NCBI GenBank assembly: GCA_965200505.1
Contig: OZ241343.1
Coordinates: forward strand, 2,480,001-2,544,000
Length of the DNA: 64,000 nucleotides
Direction: 5' to 3'
From: VXNE01 sp965200505
GTDB taxonomy: Bacteria > Pseudomonadota > Gammaproteobacteria > Pseudomonadales > Azotimanducaceae
The notes below the pieces were generated by a model. The model had not been told where the DNA came from. It did not search any database and saw only the letters and a list, made by a program, of their open reading frames with translations. The translations under genes were made by a program, and so were the position numbers. Positions 24,867 through 33,335 of the stretch are shown piece by piece (the stretch's first letter is position 1; every line of letters starts with the position of its first letter).

Positions 24867-27224
24867 CTACTTCAGCCCCTTGAGCTCGATGGTCCAGCGG
24901 TTGCCGTGCCGGTCGAACTGCCCGGTGCGCACGCGGGCAATGGGATGGTCGGGCAGCCGCGCCGACGCCACGCAGCGTCCGCCGAGCCGCGCGATCAGCC
25001 CGGCGTCGTGGCGAGCCATGCCGAAGTCCAGGTTGTGGAAGCCGTGCTTCCCGTACTTCTGGCGCAGCGCCGGCAACGCGCCCGGATCGGCCGGATAGGC
25101 GTGCAGGAAGAAGAGCGGCGACGTGTCCTCGGGGCGGCACGGCACCTTCATGTAGGTCAGCGTGGCGCCGTCGAGGTGGAGGTCGAAGCCCCCCCGGGCG
25201 ACCAACTCGCCCGGTGGCGGCCGCGGCGGGTCCACCGCCTCGGCGCCCGCCGGCCCCATGGCCGCGGCCACCCGCCACAGATACGGGCCGCGGCGCAGCC
25301 GCTGGCCGGCGACGATGGTTCCGAGCGCCCGCCGCGGCAGCGGCGTATGTACCATGCAGGCGCCATCGATCCGCACGCCGCAGCGGCGGAAGTCGCACGC
25401 GGACGAGACGGCACCGCCGCCGTCCGCGGGCCACGCCGTGGACGCGAATTCCCCGGCCGTGTCGGCCGCGCCGCACGGCGCCTTGAGCCACGTCAACCCA
25501 CCTGGGCCCAAGTGCAGGTCATAGTCCGAGCGCGCCAGCGGCGGCGCGGCGGCCGCGGCCCGGTACGCGGCCTGCCAGGCGTCGAGCGCCGCCTCGCCCA
25601 GCAGGGACACGTCGAGGGCTGTCGCGACGACTAGGGTGTTGTCGTAAACCCGCAAGGTCAGCGTGGCGGGGGCGAAGGGCCGGTCGACCCAGGGCAAGCG
25701 CGTGGTGCGGGGGCGTGCGCTCAACACGAGGTCCGCGGTCTCCGGTGCGCTGTGGAGGATCAAACGCCGGCGCTCCGGGCCTTGAAGGCGGGCCGTGTTT
25801 TTATGTCGCGTCCCCACCGTCGCGCCGGGATGCTGGTCGAGGGTGCGTTCCAGCCCCTGCAGGTGCGACATGCGCTGGGAGTCGGTCTCGTACCAGGTGG
25901 CCAGGCGTTCGGGCGCGTCGCGGTCCGCCAACAGGTTGAAGTAGGCATGCTGCTGGGGGTGGAGGAGCGCCGCCTGCGCGGTGCCGGCGGCCACGCCGGC
26001 CGCCGCCAGGCCGCCCACGACGCGCCGCAGCGTGGGCCGCTGGCCGGCGCCGGCCAGCCACCTGGCACCGGCCACGGCGAGCAGGCTGGCCGGCGCCCAG
26101 AGGAAATGCAGGTGGCGCCAGCCGTGGTAAACGTTGGCGTTCAGCACCACCACGGCCGCGACAGCCAGCGCCGGGCAGGCCACCAGCAGCAGCCCGAAGC
26201 GCGGCGGCGCGGCTCGGACCGCGCCGTCCAGCGCCAGGCCGCGGCCGAGCGCCGCGGCGGCCCCGGCGAGGCACAGCGCCAGCAGCGCCGGCGGCGTGGT
26301 GACGGCGACCCAGGTGGGGACGTAGCTGGCCGGAATGTCCGGCCAGCGCACAAGGGTGCCCGCGAACAGGGAGGGCATCTCGTTGGGGTGCTGGGCCAGC
26401 AGCGCGAAGGCGTCCAGCAGCCGGGTCGGGTCGGGCCACAGGTGCGGCGAGACGGTGTACAGGGTGGCCACCGCCGCGGCGATGAACGCGGCGCCGGTGG
26501 CGAGCGCCCGCCGCCGCGCCGCGCGTGAGGGTGCCAGCGCCACATCCAGCGCCCGCAGCCCAAGCACCGCCGCGAACAGCAGGGCGCCCATGACGCGAAG
26601 GTTGACCAGCACCCCCACGCCGGCGCCCAGCAGCGCGAACGCGCCGGCGGTGCCGCGCCGGAACGCCCGCTCGGCGAGGCACAGGCACACCATGAAGAGC
26701 GCGGCGAACGGCGCGTCCTTGGTGTTGAAGAACGAGTGCGCGTAGAGCCGCGGGTGCAGCGCGAAGGCGGCCAGCGCGAAGAGCGCGGGCCAAGTGCCGC
26801 CAAACAGCCGGCGGGCCAGCAGCGCCGCGGCGCCGGCACCGGCGAGGAAGGCGAGGTGGGTGAGCAGGTGGCGCGTGAGGAAGACGTCGCGGCTGTCCGC
26901 CAGCCCAAGCGCGCGCTCGACGAGCGCCAGCGGTGCCTCGAAGGCCGCGCCATAGTCCTGCACCTCGGGAGCGACCGATTCCAACATTTCCCTGAGCGCC
27001 GCGTCGTCCCCCAACGCGAGTGCCAGCGTGGCGTGGCCGTGCGGGTGCGCTGCGCGATAGTCTGGCGAGACGCCGTAGTCATCAAGGACGGCGACCCCCA
27101 GCACCCCCAAGAGCCCCAGCGTGGCCACGACCGCGACCCAGGGTTTGTCATGTCGGGGGGGGGGGGGGGGGGGGGGGGGGAGTTGCTTGTCATGAGTCGC
27201 GGGCCGCCGGGGTAAGCCCGGCAA
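24867..27224 (-). CDS. GT39-like membrane glycosyltransferase, array copy 4 (26-base poly-C tract)
   Basis: 785 residues from TTG 27224. The first periplasmic loop is unlike the others (VLDDYGVSPDYRAAHPHGHATL), lacking the TQDE acids; the middle resembles copy 1 (SRAARRRALATGAAF, FAGTLVRWPDIP) and the end resembles copy 3. A C26 tract lies at the 5' end, followed by one fewer A than in copies 2 and 3 (three instead of four), so the internal ATG is out of frame here. Tract length and indel compensate, so only the TTG frame reads through (PPRHDKPWVAVV). The ATG frame from 27232 runs 363 codons as an unrelated shadow. Confidence 0.65.
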   Translation of the reverse strand: MPGLPRRPATHDKQLPPPPPPPPRHDKPWVAVVATLGLLGVLGVAVLDDYGVSPDYRAAHPHGHATLALALGDDAALREMLESVAPEVQDYGAAFEAPLALVERALGLADSRDVFLTRHLLTHLAFLAGAGAAALLARRLFGGTWPALFALAAFALHPRLYAHSFFNTKDAPFAALFMVCLCLAERAFRRGTAGAFALLGAGVGVLVNLRVMGALLFAAVLGLRALDVALAPSRAARRRALATGAAFIAAAVATLYTVSPHLWPDPTRLLDAFALLAQHPNEMPSLFAGTLVRWPDIPASYVPTWVAVTTPPALLALCLAGAAAALGRGLALDGAVRAAPPRFGLLLVACPALAVAAVVVLNANVYHGWRHLHFLWAPASLLAVAGARWLAGAGQRPTLRRVVGGLAAAGVAAGTAQAALLHPQQHAYFNLLADRDAPERLATWYETDSQRMSHLQGLERTLDQHPGATVGTRHKNTARLQGPERRRLILHSAPETADLVLSARPRTTRLPWVDRPFAPATLTLRVYDNTLVVATALDVSLLGEAALDAWQAAYRAAAAAPPLARSDYDLHLGPGGLTWLKAPCGAADTAGEFASTAWPADGGGAVSSACDFRRCGVRIDGACMVHTPLPRRALGTIVAGQRLRRGPYLWRVAAAMGPAGAEAVDPPRPPPGELVARGGFDLHLDGATLTYMKVPCRPEDTSPLFFLHAYPADPGALPALRQKYGKHGFHNLDFGMARHDAGLIARLGGRCVASARLPDHPIARVRTGQFDRHGNRWTIELKGLK
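27155..27180. repeat. homopolymer tract, 26 G (26 C in coding strand)
   Basis: Longest of the three tracts, at the 5' end of glycosyltransferase copy 4. Exact length in an assembly of such a tract is unreliable. Confidence 0.9.
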
Positions 27225-27238
27225 GCTGGCATCACGGC

Positions 27239-27244
27239 ATCATA
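27239..27244 (-). promoter_or_regulatory. candidate -10 element for glycosyltransferase copy 4
   Basis: TATGAT leftward, six bases before ATG 27232. Homology with the other inter-copy spacers ends near 27280, where the amidohydrolase remnant begins. Confidence 0.4.
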
Positions 27245-27299
27245 CAACTGATGGCCGATCCGCCCCCGTCACCGCGGCGGGTGTCGATAGCGGGCACAA

Positions 27300-27474
27300 C
27301 GTGGTCTCCACGGTGGCTTATCACACCCAGATCCCGGAGTTAGTGGACTTGGCGCGGTCCTCGGATCGCTGCATGTTCGAGAGCAACTTCCCGGTGGATA
27401 AGCAAAGCTGCTCCGTACCCCGTGCTGTGGAACTCCTTCAGGAATGCCAACTCGGAAAATCGCCCACGGCGTGA
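27300..27474 (+). pseudogene. remnant of an amidohydrolase (amidohydrolase_2-type) gene
   Basis: Translation gives YHTQIPELVDLARSS joined directly to DRCMFESNFPVDKQSCS and a stop at 27472-27474. Both blocks are typical of amidohydrolase-2 proteins, where about 100 residues normally separate them (the HTQIPELVDLARSFP region and, near the end, the DRCMFESNFPVDK region). The middle has been deleted and the 5' part is missing, so it is not functional. It marks a recombination junction where the tandem array ends. Confidence 0.65.
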
Positions 27475-27584
27475 GCGATAATCGCCCATCACGCAAGCGA
27501 TGATCGCCCACTCGGTAGGCGATTTAGCAGAAGGCCCGCCCCGATCTGGAAAATCGCCCACGATGTGAGCGATAATCGCCCATC
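27454..27584. promoter_or_regulatory. palindrome array upstream of the DUF4143 ATPase (probable operator)
   Basis: Two 37-base direct repeats (27454-27490 and 27548-27584, 35 of 37 identical) each contain the perfect dyad GCGATAATCGC (27475-27485, 27569-27579). A third, GCGATGATCGC, is at 27497-27507, 22 bases (two helical turns) from the first. Half-sites AATCGCCC and GGCGATT lie between. The last repeat ends two bases before the ATPase start codon at 27587. Confidence 0.6.
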
Positions 27585-27586
27585 TG

Positions 27587-28825
27587 ATGGGCAATCAAGC
27601 AAACTACTTGCCCCGCTACGCCACCGGGCTGCTCCGGCGGGCCTTGGACACCTCCCCGGTGGTGGTGCTGATGGGTGCTCGCCAAACCGGCAAGAGCACA
27701 CTCGTGCAGTGCGAGCCGTTCCTCAGCGATCGGCTCTACCTCACGTTGGACGCACCCGAGACCCACGAGCGGGCCCGCCTAGCCCCGGCAGACCTGCTAC
27801 GCAGCGCACCGAGGATCACGTTGGACGAGGTGCAGCGCGAACCGGGGCTGCTGTTGGCGGTGAAACACGCCGTAGACGAAGACCGGCCCCGTCGCCCGGG
27901 GCGATTCCTGTTCACTGGCTCCGCCAACCCGCTACTCATGCGGCGCGTCTCGGAATCCCTCGCCGGCCGCGCCACCTACATCACGCTTTGGCCCTTGGCG
28001 CGGCGCGAACGCCTCGGCGTGGGCACACCCGGCATCTGGTCGCAGTTGCTCGCGGCACCCTGTGCCGAATGGCCCAGCCTGCTCGACGCCGCCGGTGGTG
28101 ATGTCGCCGATTGGCGCGAGCTGGTGCGCGTTGGCGGCTATCCCACGCCAGCCTTGGAACTCCATGAGGACGATTCGCGCTCGCTGTGGTTCGACGGCTA
28201 TGTGCGCAGCTATCTCGAACGCGACCTGCAATCGTTGGCCAGCGTGGACAACTTGGTGGACTTCCGCCGCCTCATGCGCGCCGCTTGCCATCGCTTGGGC
28301 GGCCTGCTGAACCAAACGGAAATCGCCCGCGACCTGCAAATCCCCCGCGCCACGGTGCAGCGCCACCTTGGCCTGCTGGAGTCATCCTTCCAGCTCCTGC
28401 GCCTGCCCGCCTATACCGTCGATCGCACCAAACGGCTGCTCAAAAGCCCTAAGCTCTATTGGAGCGACCCAGCGTTGGCGCGGTGGCTCAGCGGCGTCGA
28501 AGCACCGTCCGCGCAGCACTTGGAGAACCTCGTGCTGGCGGACCTATTGGCGTGGCGTGACGGCCAAGTGCCGCGGCCGGAGGTGTTGTTCTGGCGCACC
28601 ACCACCGAGCGGGAGGTGGATTTCGTGGTCGAGCTTGGCGACCGCCTGCTCGCCATTGAGGTGAAGGCCACTACCCAGCCACGCCACGGCGACATCACGG
28701 GCCTTCGCCTCTTCCAAGACGAGTACGGCGAGCGCGTCGCCGGTGCGCTGCTGCTGCACGGCGGGACAGACACGCAATGGCTGGCCGAAGGCATTTTGGC
28801 GGCGCCTTGGTGGCGGGTGTTGTGA
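27587..28825 (+). CDS. AAA family ATPase with DUF4143
   Basis: 412 residues. Walker A GARQTGKST (30-38), Walker B RITLDEVQ, and the sensor-like FTGSANPLLM identify a STAND-like AAA ATPase. A winged-helix-like part (LNQTEIARDLQIPRATVQRHL) and a C-terminal DUF4143 with nuclease-like WRTTTEREVDFVVELGDRLLAIEVKATT (an E-V-K core) follow. Such proteins are frequent orphan genes in symbiont and intestinal genomes with no settled role; toxin-antitoxin or DNA-processing functions are suggested. A GCGATNATCGC palindrome array precedes it, consistent with autoregulation. Confidence 0.85.
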   Translation: MGNQANYLPRYATGLLRRALDTSPVVVLMGARQTGKSTLVQCEPFLSDRLYLTLDAPETHERARLAPADLLRSAPRITLDEVQREPGLLLAVKHAVDEDRPRRPGRFLFTGSANPLLMRRVSESLAGRATYITLWPLARRERLGVGTPGIWSQLLAAPCAEWPSLLDAAGGDVADWRELVRVGGYPTPALELHEDDSRSLWFDGYVRSYLERDLQSLASVDNLVDFRRLMRAACHRLGGLLNQTEIARDLQIPRATVQRHLGLLESSFQLLRLPAYTVDRTKRLLKSPKLYWSDPALARWLSGVEAPSAQHLENLVLADLLAWRDGQVPRPEVLFWRTTTEREVDFVVELGDRLLAIEVKATTQPRHGDITGLRLFQDEYGERVAGALLLHGGTDTQWLAEGILAAPWWRVL

Positions 28826-28855
28826 CGATTTGGGCGGAAGTGGGCCGCCGTGCGC

Positions 28856-29611
28856 TCAATGCCGGATGCGAAAGTCGTTCATCCCGCTGCGGTCCTTACC
28901 ACGCATCAGAAACAAGGTGCGTTGCGACATGGCAAGCGGGCCCTGACGCCGGTCGTCGGCAAGGTCACGTCGATAAACCGACGTGGTGGGCATGTAGCGC
29001 AGGGTCATCCCGCGCCTCGGCCGGTCTGAGCGGTTCGGCTCGGAGCCGTGGATGAGAAACACGTCGTGCAGGGACACCTGCCCGGCTTCCAGCACGATGT
29101 CCCGCGCACTCGTTGGATCGAACTCGTCTGCCCGAATCTCAAGCGGCAGGCTCAAACCTTCGGCGCCGTTGAAGTCGTGCCGGCCAAGCTCACGGCGGCG
29201 GTGCGAACCGGGGATGACGCGCAGGCAGCCGTTCGCGGGCGTCGCCGCGTCCACCGCAATCCAAACCGAGCAGGTGGCGAGCGGCCGTATCGGCCAATAC
29301 TCGCCATCCTGATGCCACGGCGTCTTGGTGCCGACTCGCGCCGGCTTGGCGAAGAAACTCGAGTTCCACAGCGCGAAATCCGGGCCGATCAGCTGCTCCA
29401 CCCTATCCAGAATGTCCGGGCGGCGTGCGACGTTGAGGAACCAAGTGTCGAACGCGAGCAGTGCGGGGCAGTAGTCCGAGAAGCGCGGATGCGCCGCGAC
29501 CAACCGCGCATGCGCGGCGCGGATCGCTTCAAGGGCTTCGTCGTCCAACCGGAAGTTCGGGATGACGTAGCCGTCTTCCCCGTATTGGCGAATCTCTTGG
29601 CTCGTCAGCAT
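28856..29611 (-). CDS. phytanoyl-CoA dioxygenase (PhyH) family protein
   Basis: 251 residues. Iron site TPWHQDGEYW (His100, Asp102), and a distal His in FLIHGSEPNRSDRPRRG with the Arg that should grip 2-oxoglutarate. CLRVIPGSHRRR is also typical. Start ATG 29611 has no strong ribosome site. It is unrelated in sequence neighbourhood to the defence operon that begins upstream at 29678; substrate unknown. Confidence 0.85.
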   Translation of the reverse strand: MLTSQEIRQYGEDGYVIPNFRLDDEALEAIRAAHARLVAAHPRFSDYCPALLAFDTWFLNVARRPDILDRVEQLIGPDFALWNSSFFAKPARVGTKTPWHQDGEYWPIRPLATCSVWIAVDAATPANGCLRVIPGSHRRRELGRHDFNGAEGLSLPLEIRADEFDPTSARDIVLEAGQVSLHDVFLIHGSEPNRSDRPRRGMTLRYMPTTSVYRRDLADDRRQGPLAMSQRTLFLMRGKDRSGMNDFRIRH

Positions 29612-29677
29612 GGGGGGATCTCATGGGCCCCTTGGTCTGGCCGGCAAGCGTATCGCGTAATGGGTGCAGTGGAATGG

Positions 29678-31702
29678 TTAGATCCGCAGCGCCGCATCGC
29701 CTGAAAACTCGATGTTTTGCGTGGCAACACAGGCCATCACCGCGCAAGCGGCATCATCGCGCTCGCTTTGGCCCGTCTCGCTGTCGGCGACGAGTTGCTC
29801 CCAAACCTTACCTAGTTGTCGAATGAGGACATCGACGGCGCGGGCATCGGTGCCACTTTCCAACCATTGGCGATCCTGTAAGTGCCCATCGTCGGATGAG
29901 TCGGGCCACGCCAACGCTCGAAGAAAGTGCGTCTCCCGAGCGGCCTCCGGAAAATTCGCCGCCATGTTGCGCCACACTTCGGGGGCGGCGCGCTCCTGCC
30001 AAATCTGGCAAGCACTCCATGCCCATGCGTGTGGCGGGCACTCTGGCGTCCCCTCTAGCCGCAACCACTGCGAATAAAAACCTGCCAGCGCGTTGCCTAG
30101 AAGGCTCTCCTGCTCGATCAGGGGCGTAGTGGAACTCTGGACAAATCGGGCTCGACTGAACTCCGCGGCTAGTCTGCCGCGATCTAGGACTTCTCGCAGA
30201 GCACCCGTGGGCGACGCCAAATCTCCGCCTGCGTCATGGCCTTGCGAGGCGTTTCTCGGCGTGTCGTCGGGAGATGTCGTCTGCCCGGCCTGAAGCTGCC
30301 TAAAAAAGTTCAGTGCCCCCCGGTTCTCTGGGTTACGAGCCAAGAAGCCCGCAAGCGTTGCCTTGGCTTCCTCCAGCCGCCCGCGCAGGGACTGCAGGTG
30401 CGCCGCGACCACGTAAACGTGACCGTCGTTGGGATCCTGATCCATCGCACGCTGCAGGTAGTGCTCGGCTTCCCGCCAGTTTGCCTCGCCGCGCCGGATG
30501 AGCAAGCGCGCAAGCTCAACGTGTGACGGCACGTTGCGCGGGAACATCCGCAGCATCTCACGCAAAATGGCCTCTTCGGCGTCCCTTTGCCCTTGCACTT
30601 GATGCCACTGCGCCCACAGCATCCAGCAATAGGGATTGGCCGGTTCCCACAATAGAGCCCGTTCAATCATGACGCCGAGTCGATCCATGTCGGACATGCC
30701 CAGCGCATGGCGTTTCAGCATCTCGCTGCCGAGGTTGCATAGCGTCCTAACGAATGGGAAGCTGTCGCCGGTCTCCGATGCGTAATCGTCGTTTCGCTCC
30801 AAGACCTTGAACAGGCGTCGTAAGAGCTCAGTTGCCTGCTTCCTCTTTGACGGGTTACGAATGTCGATCAACAGCGCGTTCCACACATCCTTCTGCACGG
30901 GTGCCCGGTGGCCCGATGGACGCGGCCGCCTATCCTTGGTTCGATGGCTCTCGCGCAGGTCGCCTGCCAAGTCCTCCGCGAGCGGTGTGTGAACTTGGCG
31001 CCGAAACCTTGGCAGCGCTTCTTCCAAGACCTGTTGCCAATGCTGAGGCCCGCGCGGATACAGACCACGCAACGCACCAAACCGACGGTTGAAAAACGGT
31101 CTCGCTTCATTCACATCGTGGAATGCGGTGGTAGCGTGGTGCAGCAGTGCCTGCAGCATCAGTACTTGGTTCTTCCTCGAGTCACCACCATTGGGTAGCA
31201 ACTGCAACCCAGCTAGCGCCACAGTAAGGTACTCAGCCCGACGGTCACCGGCAAGGCGCAGCCAAGTAGTGATGTGGCGACCGTCAGGTTGGCCATGCGT
31301 CAGCAGGCGAAAGCACTCCAACGCTGGGTCACGTTCCGGGGCCAGCCGCAATGGCGAGAGCCAACGCAGCCAAGCGTCCATGTTCTTACGGATTTCACCC
31401 CTAGCCTGCGGCAAGTCGAGTAGCTGCAGTGCAATCAAAGCATCGCCTACGCGCTTGCCGTAAACCGAGAACCCCAGTCGTTCCACCTGCAAAGCATAGC
31501 TCTCCTGCATTTCGGTGAGCCAAGCGAGAAGGGCATCGTCCAGTTGCGCGCGTTCGTCGGCCAAAGTCGGTGGGAACCACAGACGTAGCAGCTCCGGCAC
31601 ATCGAGGCGCATGCTGGAACCTGTGCCTGCCCGTCCAGTGAAGAGGTCCGCCACCGCCATCTTTGGGTCTTGCCGGAACGCCTCGAACCATTGGGTGCTC
31701 AT
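29678..31702 (-). CDS. uncharacterised protein with TPR-like repeats, last gene of the helicase-methylase operon
   Basis: 674 residues, no membrane segment. The middle third (about 300-450) is a helical array with tetratricopeptide-like repeats, e.g. MIERALLWEPANPYCWMLWAQWHQ, EEAILREMLRMFPRNVPSHVELARLLI, and EAEHYLQRAMDQDPNDGHVY. Before it lies a helical region, and the N-terminus begins with RAGTGSSMRLDVPELLRLWFPP. No enzymatic motif is evident. The ATG at 31702 overlaps the previous stop by four bases (ATGA), so it is translationally coupled to the 310-residue protein. It probably works as a scaffold or regulator of the helicase-methylase system, which is inference. Confidence 0.7.
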   Translation of the reverse strand: MSTQWFEAFRQDPKMAVADLFTGRAGTGSSMRLDVPELLRLWFPPTLADERAQLDDALLAWLTEMQESYALQVERLGFSVYGKRVGDALIALQLLDLPQARGEIRKNMDAWLRWLSPLRLAPERDPALECFRLLTHGQPDGRHITTWLRLAGDRRAEYLTVALAGLQLLPNGGDSRKNQVLMLQALLHHATTAFHDVNEARPFFNRRFGALRGLYPRGPQHWQQVLEEALPRFRRQVHTPLAEDLAGDLRESHRTKDRRPRPSGHRAPVQKDVWNALLIDIRNPSKRKQATELLRRLFKVLERNDDYASETGDSFPFVRTLCNLGSEMLKRHALGMSDMDRLGVMIERALLWEPANPYCWMLWAQWHQVQGQRDAEEAILREMLRMFPRNVPSHVELARLLIRRGEANWREAEHYLQRAMDQDPNDGHVYVVAAHLQSLRGRLEEAKATLAGFLARNPENRGALNFFRQLQAGQTTSPDDTPRNASQGHDAGGDLASPTGALREVLDRGRLAAEFSRARFVQSSTTPLIEQESLLGNALAGFYSQWLRLEGTPECPPHAWAWSACQIWQERAAPEVWRNMAANFPEAARETHFLRALAWPDSSDDGHLQDRQWLESGTDARAVDVLIRQLGKVWEQLVADSETGQSERDDAACAVMACVATQNIEFSGDAALRI

Positions 31703-32631
31703 CTTCGACCTTCCATTGGTTCGCCAAAGTCATCGCGCCCACATGCTTCTTGTAGAGCGTAAAGATGCAGGTCGCGGGCCTCTCGAAGCCGTTCACTTGC
31801 CGGGCGGTTAGAGCGCGTGATCTCACCCAGGCTGCATAGATGGTGACGTTCGTAGTCAATACGGCAATGCACAACTTCGGTGGTAAGCGTATCCGCCCGC
31901 TCCGGCACCAAGTGCACTGATGCCCCGAAGGGGTACTCCTTTGGAACAGGGAAGAAGAACTCGTGCATGCCCCCATCGAGGACCGTAGGTAGAGCCAAAG
32001 CCGCACTGCCTTCCCTTTGCGCGGTATGTACATCTGCAACCGAGTACCGCATCAACGCTATGGGCTGCGGTTGACCCTCGGGGTATCCGTAATGACCAAG
32101 CCCCAAACGGTCGCGTAGCGCATGAGGCCAGTCCGTGTCTTCTAGCTCCTCCCGCACCTCGTCCCAGAACGCAGCGAAGGCCGGTCGGGCATCCCGACGT
32201 TCGTTCCAAGCCGCGAAGAACTCCCGCACGGCCTGGGAGGCGTCATCGTTTTCATCGGCACGCCGCAAGAGATCTCGAAGATCCTCGAGTTCAAGGTTGC
32301 TGGCCTGCAGCGCCGGGCTGACGTCTTCAACGCGGACTAGGGACTGGTTCTCGGACAACCCGCTCAACCACGCCCCTTGATTCACGTCCAGAAACGCATC
32401 CGGTATGGCTGGGCGGGCGACGTTACAGTGCTTCTGCATGTGAAGCCGATAGGCCTTGGCCCAGTCCTTCCAAGTAATCGCGTCACTGGGCACCAGCAGC
32501 GCTTCGAACGCCGCCCAGCGCTCCACACCTGCTCGCTCGTCAAAGCGGCAGTTGTCGGCCGCCGCGGCGACGGCTATGTCCTCGCAACGGCTGGCCCTGA
32601 GCAGGAATTCGCTATGGGGGGACTCGCGCAC
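31699..32631 (-). CDS. uncharacterised protein of the helicase-methylase operon
   Basis: 310 residues from GTG 32631. Soluble, mixed alpha/beta, without a motif I recognise. The N-terminus is DNA-binding-neutral, the middle is acidic and helical (LELEDLRDLLRRADENDD), and the end is basic. No signal peptide or membrane segment. It follows the DprA-like gene by 58 bases and overlaps the TPR-like gene by four. Its only functional clue is the neighbourhood. Confidence 0.7.
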   Translation of the reverse strand: MRESPHSEFLLRASRCEDIAVAAAADNCRFDERAGVERWAAFEALLVPSDAITWKDWAKAYRLHMQKHCNVARPAIPDAFLDVNQGAWLSGLSENQSLVRVEDVSPALQASNLELEDLRDLLRRADENDDASQAVREFFAAWNERRDARPAFAAFWDEVREELEDTDWPHALRDRLGLGHYGYPEGQPQPIALMRYSVADVHTAQREGSAALALPTVLDGGMHEFFFPVPKEYPFGASVHLVPERADTLTTEVVHCRIDYERHHLCSLGEITRSNRPASERLREARDLHLYALQEACGRDDFGEPMEGRR

Positions 32632-32689
32632 AGAAACCTCGCGAACTTGGGACGACGACCGCTTGGCGGGCCGCTAGACAACCACGCCA

Positions 32690-33283
32690 TTACCCTGCCG
32701 TCAACAAGCGGGGCAGCGTGTCCAGCCCGGCCACCGTTGCGCCAAGCGCCGTTAATCGGTGGCGTTGCGACGGAAGCGTGAAAACCGGCTTCCCCGCCAC
32801 TAACCCGGCTTCGCAGATCCCCTCGACGCCGCCACCAGCTTCAGCGTGGGGCACGAGCAGGCTCTCTGACAAGTCTACAACGAGGGCGTTGCGCTTGGTC
32901 GCGGTCTTGGCCGTGGGGCGGCGCACCTTGTCGTCAAAGATGGAGAGCACAAGCATCCGGCCCTCCTCTAGTGGTCGCTTCCAAGACGCTGGAAGGCGCA
33001 TCCGCCTGATACCGCGCGCCGGGCAGATGACGACGCCAGCGGAGCCGCGTAGAAGGAAGGTCAGGAACTCTCGCTCCATTGGCGATTGGAACCCGCCAAT
33101 GAAGATCGCGTTAGACTCCCGAAGCGCTACGGCGAGGTCGTAGGTGCCGAGAATTGCGCCGCCGGGTGCGGATTGCGAGCAGAAAAAGCCAATTAGCCGG
33201 CCTTCAAGCAACTCCACGTTGCCACGCACCGTGACGGTCTTCGCGGGGTATGCCTGAGCACGACACCGTATGGATGGGGGCAT
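32690..33283 (-). CDS. DprA-like (SLOG Rossmann) protein in the helicase-methylase operon
   Basis: 197 residues from ATG 33283 (224 from GTG 33364, which would overlap the methylase gene by 29 bases). The fold signs are IGFFCSQSAPGGAILGTYDLA, then IGGFQSPMEREFLTFLLRG, ICPARGI, and the late HAEAGGGVEGICEAGLVAGKPV, as in the DprA/SLOG Rossmann family. True DprA loads RecA on incoming single-stranded DNA; here the protein lacks the N-terminal SAM-like and C-terminal winged-helix parts and lies in a defence-type operon, so nucleotide-ligand or DNA sensing is likelier. That reassignment is inference. Confidence 0.75.
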   Translation of the reverse strand: MPPSIRCRAQAYPAKTVTVRGNVELLEGRLIGFFCSQSAPGGAILGTYDLAVALRESNAIFIGGFQSPMEREFLTFLLRGSAGVVICPARGIRRMRLPASWKRPLEEGRMLVLSIFDDKVRRPTAKTATKRNALVVDLSESLLVPHAEAGGGVEGICEAGLVAGKPVFTLPSQRHRLTALGATVAGLDTLPRLLTAG

Positions 33284-33335
33284 GCGAGAGCGCCCTAGTA
33301 CCCGGGCACCTACCGCCTTTGACCCCTTGCAGTCC

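Larger units (their letters stand above)
17550..27280 (-). repeat. tandem array of four paralogous 2.3-2.5 kb units
   Basis: Unit spacing is 2473 bases (copy 2 to 3 starts) and 2489 bases (3 to 4). Spacers between copies 2/3 and 3/4 are near identical and about 130 bases; copies 1 and 2 are only 45 bases apart. Many stretches are identical between all four, including internal C-rich runs. Confidence 0.9.

Noticed and set aside
27454..27584. CRISPR-like direct repeats.
   Set aside because: Only two 37-base repeats with unequal, non-spacer-like intervals that themselves contain the same dyads; no cas genes. Better explained as operator palindromes.
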